From NCBI RefSeq assembly GCF_002514735.1, contig NZ_KZ300476.1:849872-913871 (forward strand): a DNA stretch of 64,000 bases, read 5' to 3'. The notes below the pieces were generated by a model. It ran no database searches and had not been told where the DNA came from. It saw nothing but the letters and a program-made list of their open reading frames with translations. Source of the DNA: Sediminicola luteus. GTDB taxonomy: Bacteria; Bacteroidota; Bacteroidia; Flavobacteriales; Flavobacteriaceae. This document shows positions 43,714 to 52,285 of the stretch, piece after piece. The stretch's first letter is position 1, and each line of letters begins with the position of its first letter. Made by a program: the position numbers and the translations under genes.

Positions 43714-46700
43714 ATGAAAAAATCAAACTCGCTAGGGGTACCGAGCGGATCGGTTTCCTTGGTATTTAGTTTAAAAATGAAGCTGACCGCCATTCTTTTA
43801 CTGGTATCTCTACTACAGATCCATGCGAACACCTATTCGCAAGACACCAAGGTAAGCCTAGACCTTAAGGAAGTACCTATTGAAACGGTTTTCAAGAATA
43901 TGGAAACCCAAACCGGATTTAAGTTCCTGTACAACCACGACAAGGTCAATACCGACCGCACCGTAAGTGTAGTGGCCAAAGATGAAGCCATTGCCCAAGT
44001 TTTGGAACGTATTTTTAATGGAACCGATGTTTATTTTAAGTTCAAGCGTAACTTGATTATCTTAAAAAAAGGAAAGGTTAAAAAGGCACCCCTGCCTCAA
44101 TTGGCCCAAGAAACAATCAATGCCAACGGTACCGTTCTCGACGAAAACGGCTTGCCCATGGCCGGGGCCTCTGTGGTAGAACAAGGCAGCTCTAATGGAA
44201 CCTCAACCGATTTTGACGGTAAGTTTTCACTTCAAGTTACCCGAGGTGCCACCCTTACGGTTTCTTATATCGGGTACACCCCAAAAACAGTTACGGCTAG
44301 CAACGAAAGTCCGCTAAGCATTCAGTTGCAGGTAGATGCAAGCAACCTAGAAGAAGTAGTTTTGGTAGGCTACGGTTCGCAGCGGGCCAAAGATGTAACC
44401 GGTGCAGTTAAAGTATTGGACGACTCCGAATTTAACCAAGGAGTAGTGAATTCTCCTGGGCAATTACTACAAGGAAAGGTTTCTGGGGTAAACATCACCT
44501 CCGGTACCGGTGAGCCTGGTAGTGCCATAGATATTAACATACGTGGGGTAAACTCTATAGGATCGGGCAGTAACCCACTTTTCGTTATCGATGGGGTTCC
44601 TGTAGAAGGTGCCTCTGCCGGGGTTAACGGTCTGGGTGGTATCGGTACCACCAGGGCCAAAAGTCCATTAAATTTCCTAAACCCGGCCGACATTGCCAAT
44701 ATTACCATCTTAAAAGATGCCTCTGCCACGGCCATTTATGGTACCCGTGGTGCGAATGGGGTGGTATTGATCGAAACCAAAAAAGGAAAATCGGGTAAAG
44801 GTAGTTTTAGTTACGATACCTATTTAGGGGTATCTAGTGTAGCCCGTAAGATCGATGTATTGGATGCCGAGGCCTACAAAAGGGAAACCGCCCGTTTGGC
44901 CCCTATTGTAGGAAGGGATCCTGCCAGTTATATAGACCCAGCCAATGCAAATACCGATTGGCAAGACGAAATATATAGAACCGCCATTACCCAGAACCAC
45001 AGCATCTCTTTTTCAGGTGGCGGCGAAGTGTCACGATTCAGTGCCTCTATGAGTTATTTGGAGCAGGAAGGATTGATTAAGAACACAGGGCAGGATAAAT
45101 TTACGGGTAGATTGAATGCCGAAACCCGACTGTTGGACGACCGCTTAAAACTCAGGGGCTCTATAGCCATTGCCAGTATTGAAGACGAAAGCCAGGCCAC
45201 AGGTGGTGGAGCATCTGCCAACGGTAATTTGCTTACTTCAACCCTGAGGGCCAACCCAACAGCCGCCCCTTACGATAGTGAAGGCAATTTAAACGCCAAA
45301 GCTGGTTCTCCCGACAATCCGGTTTCGTATTTCGAGCTGTATCGCGACAGGGCCGAATCAAAAACCCTTTTGGCCAACACCAATGCCACTTATACGATAT
45401 TGGAAGGTTTGGAATATAAATTGAATTTAGCCTATGAAAATTCCGATGTTGATCGCGTAGTACGTTTGTACCCGAACTCCGATATTGGGGGCGATATAGA
45501 CGAAGGTGGTGTAAACTCCAACTCCTCGGAAATTTCGAGCTTCTTGGTAGAAAACTATCTTTCGTACCAGCGCATCATCAATGCCTTTGACCTAAACCTG
45601 CTCTTGGGGCACTCGTACCAAGAGTTCAATAACAAGGGTACCTTTATCGGCCGTTCTGGTTTCAATACACGCGAAATAGACCCCATTTTTAATATTGGGA
45701 TAGCCGAACGTACCGATTTTGTCGGCTCGTTTACCAACGAACGTAAACTTCAATCCTTCTTCGGTAGGGTAAATCTTGGTTATAAAGACAAATACCTTTT
45801 AACCGCCTCACTGCGTGCCGATGGTTCTTCGGTCTTTGGGGAAAACAATCGTTACGGCTATTTCCCATCGGCCGCATTAGGCTGGCGTATCAGCGAAGAA
45901 GAATTTATGGCCAACAATGGCGTATTTAGCAACTTAAAACTTCGTTTGGGTTGGGGACAGACCGGTAACCAGGCCGTACCGGTTAAGGTTACCCAAGGGT
46001 CTTTTACCTCTAGTGAAGGTAATGGGTATGCCTTTGAGGGTACTACCGTTGTCAATGGTATTACCGTGGCCCGTACACCCAACCCCGACCTAAAGTGGGA
46101 GGTAACCACTCAATCGAACATAGGTTTGGACTGGGCTATTCTCGACGGACGTATAAACGGTACCTTCGATTACTTTAACAAAACCACTACCGATCTCTTT
46201 TTAGAAGTAGCCGCGCCGGCACCTACCGTGGTAAGTACTATTTTTGTGAATGCCGATACCGAGATCGTTAACCAAGGTATAGAATTCGCCGTTTCGGCCA
46301 ATTTGGTCCAGAGCGAAGACTTTAGTTTAGATGTATCTGCCAACGCTTCCTTTATTGATAATGAGGTGAAAAATCTAGATACCGACATTCTGGTAGGTGG
46401 TATTTCGGCCCCGGGTGCCTCTGGTGAGACCAGTAGTATTTACCGCAGTGGTTACCCTGCCGCCTCTTTCTATATGAAGCGTTTCGAAGGTTTTGATGCC
46501 GATGGTTTCGAGATCTTAAGTGAAGAGAACGAAATCGTGGGCGATCCACTGCCCGAGGCCATCTATGGTTTCGACATCAGTGCCATGTATAAGCAATTCG
46601 ACTTGGGCCTTAATTTCAATGGTGTAAGCGGAGTAGATATTTTCAATAATACCGCCCGCGCCTATTCCAATGCCTCGTCTTTGGCCCAGAACGGAAACAA

Positions 46701-47010
46701 CATCTTTACCCACTATCTAGATGCTGCCGAAAACCCGACACGGGCCGTGGTAACCTCTTCTAGATATATTGAAAGTGGCGATTTTTTCAGGTTGAACAAT
46801 GCCACCCTTGGCTATAGGTTCAATACCGATAATTTGAACTGGCTCAGTGGCCTGCGTATGTACGTAACCGGACAAAACCTATTCGTTATCACCGATTATT
46901 CGGGATACGATCCAGAGGTAAACACGGCCGGAAACAATGTATATGGAGTCGATTATGCCGCTTACCCCAAGGCTCGCACCTTTTTATTGGGACTAAACGT
47001 ATCATTCTAA
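43714..47010 (+). CDS. SusC-like TonB-dependent receptor with STN domain
   Basis: An outer-membrane receptor of about 1098 residues that imports oligosaccharides with its SusD partner. After the signal region an STN domain (about 35-95; VSLDLKEVPIETVFKNMETQTGFKFLYN) signals to FecR. Next is a carboxypeptidase-like regulatory domain (about 115-195), then a plug starting LEEVVLVGYGSQRAKDVTGAV with GVNSIGSGSNPLFVIDGVPVEG and INITILKDASATAIYGTRGANGVVLIETKKG. The barrel ends in FLLGLNVSF. ATG at 43714 is chosen over a TTG at 43681. susD follows at 18 bases. Glycan not determinable. Confidence 0.95.
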   Translation: MKKSNSLGVPSGSVSLVFSLKMKLTAILLLVSLLQIHANTYSQDTKVSLDLKEVPIETVFKNMETQTGFKFLYNHDKVNTDRTVSVVAKDEAIAQVLERIFNGTDVYFKFKRNLIILKKGKVKKAPLPQLAQETINANGTVLDENGLPMAGASVVEQGSSNGTSTDFDGKFSLQVTRGATLTVSYIGYTPKTVTASNESPLSIQLQVDASNLEEVVLVGYGSQRAKDVTGAVKVLDDSEFNQGVVNSPGQLLQGKVSGVNITSGTGEPGSAIDINIRGVNSIGSGSNPLFVIDGVPVEGASAGVNGLGGIGTTRAKSPLNFLNPADIANITILKDASATAIYGTRGANGVVLIETKKGKSGKGSFSYDTYLGVSSVARKIDVLDAEAYKRETARLAPIVGRDPASYIDPANANTDWQDEIYRTAITQNHSISFSGGGEVSRFSASMSYLEQEGLIKNTGQDKFTGRLNAETRLLDDRLKLRGSIAIASIEDESQATGGGASANGNLLTSTLRANPTAAPYDSEGNLNAKAGSPDNPVSYFELYRDRAESKTLLANTNATYTILEGLEYKLNLAYENSDVDRVVRLYPNSDIGGDIDEGGVNSNSSEISSFLVENYLSYQRIINAFDLNLLLGHSYQEFNNKGTFIGRSGFNTREIDPIFNIGIAERTDFVGSFTNERKLQSFFGRVNLGYKDKYLLTASLRADGSSVFGENNRYGYFPSAALGWRISEEEFMANNGVFSNLKLRLGWGQTGNQAVPVKVTQGSFTSSEGNGYAFEGTTVVNGITVARTPNPDLKWEVTTQSNIGLDWAILDGRINGTFDYFNKTTTDLFLEVAAPAPTVVSTIFVNADTEIVNQGIEFAVSANLVQSEDFSLDVSANASFIDNEVKNLDTDILVGGISAPGASGETSSIYRSGYPAASFYMKRFEGFDADGFEILSEENEIVGDPLPEAIYGFDISAMYKQFDLGLNFNGVSGVDIFNNTARAYSNASSLAQNGNNIFTHYLDAAENPTRAVVTSSRYIESGDFFRLNNATLGYRFNTDNLNWLSGLRMYVTGQNLFVITDYSGYDPEVNTAGNNVYGVDYAAYPKARTFLLGLNVSF

Positions 47011-47028
47011 ACCTGAAAAAGAAAAACG

Positions 47029-48633
47029 ATGAAAAAATCATATCTAATCGGATTGTTCACCTTTTTGGGAATAGTCTCGTGTAATATTGAAGAAGAAATA
47101 TTGGATGAAGCCTTGGGTAAGGAACTTATAGACAATGCCCAAGTAGAGAACTTGATCGCTCCGGCCTATAACCAATTACGCGATGTTTACGGTCATAGGG
47201 CCTTATTCGCCCTACAAGATTATTCGTCGGATAATGCCATGCTGCCTACCCGCCAAAACGACTGGTTCGATGGGGGCACTTTCCAAGAATTGCATCGCCA
47301 CGATTGGACCGCTACACACGCCTATGTGCGCGATACCTGGAACCATCTGATGTCAGGTATTGGTAATGCTACCCAGGCCCTTACCTTGGTAGACCCTGAC
47401 AGCAGGGAGCATGCCGAAATGTTGGGCTTACTCGCATTTTATATGGCAACCACCCTTGATCTTTACGACCAAGTACCGTATAGGGGAATTACCGATATCG
47501 ACTTCAATGCGCCTTCAACCATATTGAAAGGTGAAGCGGCCTTTACCGAAATCATCAGTATCCTAGATCAGGCCATGCCCAAACTAGGAAGTGGTAAAGA
47601 CGGGGTTCGTTTCAATCAAGATGCCGCTAAGGCCCTTAAGGCCCGTATGTACCTTAACCGTGGTGTGTACCAGAACCGTTATGGGAGCGCCACTTTTGAT
47701 AGTGCCGACATGCAAGAGGTTATTACGCTATGTAGCGAACTGATTGGTTCGGGTAACTACGCTTTGGAAAGCGAAGATTACTTTAAACTTTTTGATCCTG
47801 ACAACGAAGGGAACAGTGAAATTATCTTCGCCGTTAAAAACGAACTTACCTCACCCAGTTTAGGCGGGGCCAGTGTAACCCGTAACTCTACCAACGGTAT
47901 GTCCAGGGGTTATTTTTTAACTCCTAGCCGTGGTATCCGTGGTTCTGATGCCGGTTGTACCCTACCAGAATTCCTTGATACTTTCGATGCCGAAAACGAT
48001 CCCAGGTTCGCCAAGCGTTTTTACCCGGCCGAAGAAGGCGCTATTCCGCTAGAGGAATACATAATCAGTCGTGGTTTTCAAGAAGGCCAGCAATACGGGG
48101 CCAAAATCGTTGACGGTGCCTTTTCCTATAATGCCGATGGCCTTTTGGAAATTACCGCCCTACGCAGTACCCGTGACCAATCTTTGGCCAACCACACCCG
48201 CGATGTAAACTTGATCGCCGTGAACCAATCTACCGGGGTTCGTGTGATCAAGTGGGGCATCGATACCCGTAACGACAACCGAAACGACACTGCGGTAGAC
48301 ATCCCAATTTTCCGACTGGCCGATATTTACTTAATGCGTGCCGAGGCCGAGGCCCGTAACGGGGGTTCTGCCTTAAACGATGTCAATGCCGTTCGTACCG
48401 CCCGTGGTGGTGCCGATTTTGCCTTGGCCGCTGCAGACCTTAGCGATGTGTATAACGAAAGGGGCTTTGAGTTCTATTGGGAGTACCACCGTAGAACGGA
48501 TCAGATCCGTTTTGGCAAATGGGAAGACTCTTGGACCGACAAAACCTCCAGCGATACCAATTACAGGATTTACCCGATACCACCGGCTTCGGTAGCCGTT
48601 ACCCCAGGTTTGGAACAAAACCCAGGATATTAA
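47029..48633 (+). CDS. SusD/RagB-like lipoprotein
   Basis: A 534-residue surface lipoprotein (lipobox I-V-S-C18, then NIEEE, an acidic export signal usual in Flavobacteriia). SusD_like helical TPR part with NQLRDVYGHRALFALQDYSSDNAMLP, ATTLDLYDQVPYRGITD and FNQDAAKALKARMYLNRGVYQ; the C-terminal RagB part includes IFRLADIYLMRAEAEARNGG, YNERGFEFYWEYHRRTDQIRFGKW and YRIYPIPPASVAVTPGLEQNPGY, the family ending. It caps the SusC channel and binds glycan at the surface. It ends with a strong terminator. Confidence 0.95.
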   Translation: MKKSYLIGLFTFLGIVSCNIEEEILDEALGKELIDNAQVENLIAPAYNQLRDVYGHRALFALQDYSSDNAMLPTRQNDWFDGGTFQELHRHDWTATHAYVRDTWNHLMSGIGNATQALTLVDPDSREHAEMLGLLAFYMATTLDLYDQVPYRGITDIDFNAPSTILKGEAAFTEIISILDQAMPKLGSGKDGVRFNQDAAKALKARMYLNRGVYQNRYGSATFDSADMQEVITLCSELIGSGNYALESEDYFKLFDPDNEGNSEIIFAVKNELTSPSLGGASVTRNSTNGMSRGYFLTPSRGIRGSDAGCTLPEFLDTFDAENDPRFAKRFYPAEEGAIPLEEYIISRGFQEGQQYGAKIVDGAFSYNADGLLEITALRSTRDQSLANHTRDVNLIAVNQSTGVRVIKWGIDTRNDNRNDTAVDIPIFRLADIYLMRAEAEARNGGSALNDVNAVRTARGGADFALAAADLSDVYNERGFEFYWEYHRRTDQIRFGKWEDSWTDKTSSDTNYRIYPIPPASVAVTPGLEQNPGY

Positions 48634-48666
48634 CTCAAGTGAATTAGTTTTAATAATTATCAAGAC

Positions 48667-48700
48667 CGAGGCCGCCCATTGGGACGGCCTCGCTTTTTTT
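48667..48700 (+). terminator. Terminator of the susCD operon
   Basis: CGAGGCCG (48667-48674) pairs with CGGCCTCG (48685-48692), then seven T residues. It lies 34 bases after susD, between it and the convergent GH2 gene. Confidence 0.85.
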
Positions 48701-48717
48701 ACCATATTCTGATTCCA

Positions 48718-51471
48718 TTATCTAAAATCAAACACCAGCTCCATTTGTAAACGCCCCCCGAAAAAGTTGGCCGATCGAAATTGGTTCAGTTGTGACTGCG
48801 GACCCAATTCTTCCGTTTTATGAAACTTGGTACCTATAGGGGCTATACCTTGCAAAAAGGATAGGTCGGCATCTGGAAAAGCGGCTTGGGCCTGGCGGGC
48901 GTCTTCGGGTTGTCCAGGGGTAAACAGGCCCAAGAACACATCGTCGGTCTTCGCATACACGCTAAAATCGGTTTGATTCTTGGTCTGTAAACGCATCCAA
49001 TACAGATTGGCATGATAGCCTTTAAATTCGGGGTATTCCCAACCGGAATGACCAGTTTGGGTCTGGTTATATGTTTTATCCCAAATACCAAATTGGGTGC
49101 CTTGCATACGGTTTTTCCAAACACGTTGCGGACCTTCACCCATATAACGTAACCCCTTAACCTCCTCTTCAGGAAAACGGAATCCAATACCGGCATAGGG
49201 GGTATGCTTGGCCGGCTGATAGGCCACCTTAAGGTGTAATCTGCCTTCGGTATCTAAGCGCCATTCAAAACTATCGCCACTCTTTTCCATTAGGGTGGTT
49301 AATTTCCAATGCCCCTCAGCATCTATCCCATAGGTAACCGACTCGGGCTTTTGTTCGGTACTTACGAAAATGGGGCCTTCTGCCAAAGGGATGGTTTTCC
49401 CGTTTCGTTTTACCCTTTGAAGTCGCCCATTGGTACGATTAAAACCATAAACCATTTCCCCAGTCGTAACCCTGATTAAATTCCCTTCAATATTTTCTTG
49501 TATTGGGGTTGTGCCGCCCGGCTTTATAAATTGAGACCAAGTGGCTTCCGCCTTGTTCACGGGAAAGCTATAAGTAACTATCGTTTGCCCTGTTTTATCC
49601 ATCACATCAATTTTCAAGAGGTGGTTTTCTTCCCAATTTTGGGGCAGGTCGAGCTCTAACCATCCTATATCTCCTGGGGGCAATGCCTTTTGTTGGTGTG
49701 CTTCGGTCACTTGTGCCTCCTGACCTTGGGCATCAAAACGTTTCCAGCTGATTTTAAAATCAACGGTACTCAAATCGGTAAAATGGAAGCGGTTCTCTAC
49801 CCTAAACCGTCCATCGAAACCTGAGGTCAGGTAGCGATGCTGTAGCTGCACAGGACTCCATATTTTTCTGATGGTATAGAAACTGGCTTCTTTTTCTAGG
49901 TACGGACCCAAAATACCATCGGGCGCGTGGTTGCCATCGAGATCAATCTCACCGTTTCTATCGGTACGGGCTATACCCTCATCGGCAAATACCCAGAGAA
50001 ATGCTCCCATACCTAGCGGATGATCGTAAATTCGTTTCCAATAATCTTCCAGACCGGCCCCGTGACCCCCGTCATAAAGACCATGGAGAAGCTCGGTAGG
50101 CATGAAGAGTTTGCGTTTGGCGTAATTGTCCAAGGCTAAGTAACCGTAGTCGGTATAGTGTATGGTGTTGGTCTTTCTAAAACTTTCCCACGGGTGCAAT
50201 ACTTCCCTTTTTTGGATATCGAGGGTTGCGAAATCGTCATCGATGATGGGATTCCAACCGCCTTCGTTCCCATTGTCCCAAAACAAAATAGAAGGGTGGT
50301 TTACATCGCGTTGCACCACCTCTTTTACCAAGCGTTTGGCCGTAGCATCGTCGTAAGCGGGCCGTTGCCAACCGGTGAGTTCATCGAGTACGAAGAGACC
50401 CAAGGAATCACAGACCTCTAAAAAATGCTTATCTGGTGGATAATGGGACATGCGTACCGCGTTCATATTCATTTCTTTCATCAACTTCACGGCCTGAATA
50501 CTCAAGGCCTTGGAAGAAGTACGCCCAAAATCTGGATGAAAGGTGTGCCTGTTGACCCCCTTCAATTTCACCTTAGCCCCATTTACATAGAGTCCGTCGC
50601 TCTCGCGTAAGTCCACCGTTCTAAATCCAAAGCGTTCCGTTTTTTCATGGAGTAATTTGCCTTCATCTTTGAGTTTTACGGTAACCGTATACAAATGCGG
50701 TGTTTCGGATGTCCATGATTTAATATGATAGACTCGGGAACTGATACGAACCGAATCGGAAACTATTTTACCTTGATTGGTATGTACTTGGTTGCCTTCG
50801 AGGTCGTGGATTATTAGATTATAGCTATCCGCTTTTTTGAATCGATTCAATAGCATATCGGCCTTAAACGCTCCATTTGCTTGTGCATCTATGGCCAAAC
50901 GGGAAATATGTTCCTTGGGGCTAACCGCTATATACACCGGACGGAAAATACCACCGAAAATCCAGAAGTCGGCTTTACGTTCGGCTATGTTTATGGACTG
51001 GTTTTCCGACATCTTTGTAACTGTAACCTCCAATTGATTCGGTTGGCCAATTTTTAGAAAACGCCCAATATCGTAACTGAATTCATAAAATCCGCCTTGG
51101 TGTACTTCCCCAACTTGTTTGCCATTTATTTTGACCCGGGTATCGGTCATGGCCCCTTCAAAAACCAAACGCACCGATTTATCTTTCCAATCTTGTGGTG
51201 CCTCGAAGGAGGTTTTATACACCCCCGTTTCCTGAACGCGATCTTGCATGGGATAATGTCCGTAGCGGTATTCGCCATACCCTTGCTGCTCCCAACAAGA
51301 AGGCACCTCTATCGTAGACCATACGCCACTTTTTCGGCCCGAAGAAATCTTAAAATCCCAGGTTTTGGTATCGTTGGCCCCGGTACCGGAGAGGTATACG
51401 ATTTGGGTTTGTTGGGCATGGCTTCCTGCTAAACCCAAAAGAGTTAACACAAGTAATAAAGGAATTCGCAT
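48718..51471 (-). CDS. Secreted GH2 beta-galactosidase-like enzyme
   Basis: A 917-residue GH2 enzyme with a signal peptide (MRIPLLLVLTLLGLAGSHAQ). It has the galactose-binding-like N-terminal domain (WSTIEVPSCWEQQGYGEYRYGHYPMQ), immunoglobulin-like domains and the barrel. The acid/base Glu lies in ILFWDNGNEGGW, the nucleophile Glu probably in MPTELLHGL. Then follows the C-terminal sheet domain typical of LacZ (YMGEGPQRVWKNRMQGTQFGIWD, with YARTDD-like closing blocks). It should cleave terminal beta-galactoside or a related sugar in the periplasm. It is convergent with susD and lies 73 bases after the response regulator on the same strand, so it may also be co-transcribed with the caspase operon. 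Confidence 0.92.
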   Translation of the reverse strand: MRIPLLLVLTLLGLAGSHAQQTQIVYLSGTGANDTKTWDFKISSGRKSGVWSTIEVPSCWEQQGYGEYRYGHYPMQDRVQETGVYKTSFEAPQDWKDKSVRLVFEGAMTDTRVKINGKQVGEVHQGGFYEFSYDIGRFLKIGQPNQLEVTVTKMSENQSINIAERKADFWIFGGIFRPVYIAVSPKEHISRLAIDAQANGAFKADMLLNRFKKADSYNLIIHDLEGNQVHTNQGKIVSDSVRISSRVYHIKSWTSETPHLYTVTVKLKDEGKLLHEKTERFGFRTVDLRESDGLYVNGAKVKLKGVNRHTFHPDFGRTSSKALSIQAVKLMKEMNMNAVRMSHYPPDKHFLEVCDSLGLFVLDELTGWQRPAYDDATAKRLVKEVVQRDVNHPSILFWDNGNEGGWNPIIDDDFATLDIQKREVLHPWESFRKTNTIHYTDYGYLALDNYAKRKLFMPTELLHGLYDGGHGAGLEDYWKRIYDHPLGMGAFLWVFADEGIARTDRNGEIDLDGNHAPDGILGPYLEKEASFYTIRKIWSPVQLQHRYLTSGFDGRFRVENRFHFTDLSTVDFKISWKRFDAQGQEAQVTEAHQQKALPPGDIGWLELDLPQNWEENHLLKIDVMDKTGQTIVTYSFPVNKAEATWSQFIKPGGTTPIQENIEGNLIRVTTGEMVYGFNRTNGRLQRVKRNGKTIPLAEGPIFVSTEQKPESVTYGIDAEGHWKLTTLMEKSGDSFEWRLDTEGRLHLKVAYQPAKHTPYAGIGFRFPEEEVKGLRYMGEGPQRVWKNRMQGTQFGIWDKTYNQTQTGHSGWEYPEFKGYHANLYWMRLQTKNQTDFSVYAKTDDVFLGLFTPGQPEDARQAQAAFPDADLSFLQGIAPIGTKFHKTEELGPQSQLNQFRSANFFGGRLQMELVFDFR

Positions 51472-51544
51472 GGATATGAAGTTTGGATTCCATGCTAAAA
51501 TACGTATTTCTGCGTAAATACTACACAGTAATCATCAAAGGAAG

Positions 51545-52162
51545 TTACTGAAACTTATACTTGCGATCCATGGCATAACGCAGTAATTCACCTTTACCGG
51601 AAAAGCCCAATTTACGGGCCATGTTTTTCCTATGGGTATCTACCGTACTTTTACCGATACTGAGTTCTGCCGAAATCCCTTGGGAAGAAAACCCTTGGCC
51701 AATAAGTTCCAAAATTTGCTTTTCCCGGGTAGACAAAACCGACTCCTTGCCCTTTTCCACCACATCGGGCACTGCTATCTCTTTATCAAAATACTCTCCG
51801 CCTTTGGCCACGGTTCTTATGGCCTCCTTAACGGTTTCCATGGGGGAATTCTTTAGCACATATCCAGTGGCCCCCGCTTCGAACATTCCCCCAACGGCCT
51901 CCGATTCGTCGAACATGGTAAAAGCCACCACTTTAATGCGTTTCGATATTCCTTTGATTTTATGCGTGGCATCTATACCATCCATTATGGGCATACGGAT
52001 ATCGGAAAGTACCACATCGGGCCGTAGTTCGTCTACCATAGCCACCAAAGCCTTGCCATCGTTCACGTGGCCTACCACCTCTATGTCGCGTTCGTGCTCC
52101 AAATAAGAGACTATTCCATCTATTAGGGCTTGGTGGTCTTCCGCAATTACAAGTCGTATCAT
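51545..52162 (-). CDS. NarL/LuxR-type response regulator
   Basis: A 205-residue response regulator. The receiver (about 1-120) has MIRLVIAEDHQALIDGI, the phospho-acceptor Asp in RPDVVLSDIRMPIMDGID, TMFDE and the Lys in GYVLKNSPMETV. The LuxR helix-turn-helix (about 140-200) is LSTREKQILELIGQGFSSQGISAELSIGKSTVDTHRKNMARKLG. Its ATG overlaps by 4 bases the stop of a relic kinase fragment just upstream (ATGA), the usual kinase-regulator coupling. The intact kinase ends 123 bases earlier. Partner kinase is the gene at 52286; GH2 downstream is a possible target. Confidence 0.95.
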   Translation of the reverse strand: MIRLVIAEDHQALIDGIVSYLEHERDIEVVGHVNDGKALVAMVDELRPDVVLSDIRMPIMDGIDATHKIKGISKRIKVVAFTMFDESEAVGGMFEAGATGYVLKNSPMETVKEAIRTVAKGGEYFDKEIAVPDVVEKGKESVLSTREKQILELIGQGFSSQGISAELSIGKSTVDTHRKNMARKLGFSGKGELLRYAMDRKYKFQ

Positions 52163-52266
52163 AGGGGGATTTCAATAATGATGGTACTTCCTTTACTTAC
52201 AATACTATCGATAATATACGTGCCGCCCAAAATTTTCCACTAATAATGAGGCCCCATACCGGTATC
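52159..52266 (-). pseudogene. Relic of the C-terminal end of another histidine kinase
   Basis: On the minus strand these 36 codons read D-T-G-M-G-P-H-Y, a stop, W-K, then ILGGTYIIDSIVSKGSTII-IEIPL and a TGA overlapping the ATG of the response regulator. The intact kinase ends GMGLHSIEKRVEFLDGSF then TVDSIIGQGTSIIIDIPV. The relic aligns with this (GMG-PH, LGGTYIIDSIV-KGSTIIIEIPL) after a gap of three residues and a stop, and is out of frame with the intact kinase. It begins only 19 bases beyond the stop of that kinase. It is the broken end of a second, related kinase gene, probably the one once coupled to the regulator. Nothing indicates that it is expressed. Confidence 0.8.
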
Positions 52267-52285
52267 GGGCAACTTTTACAAATTA

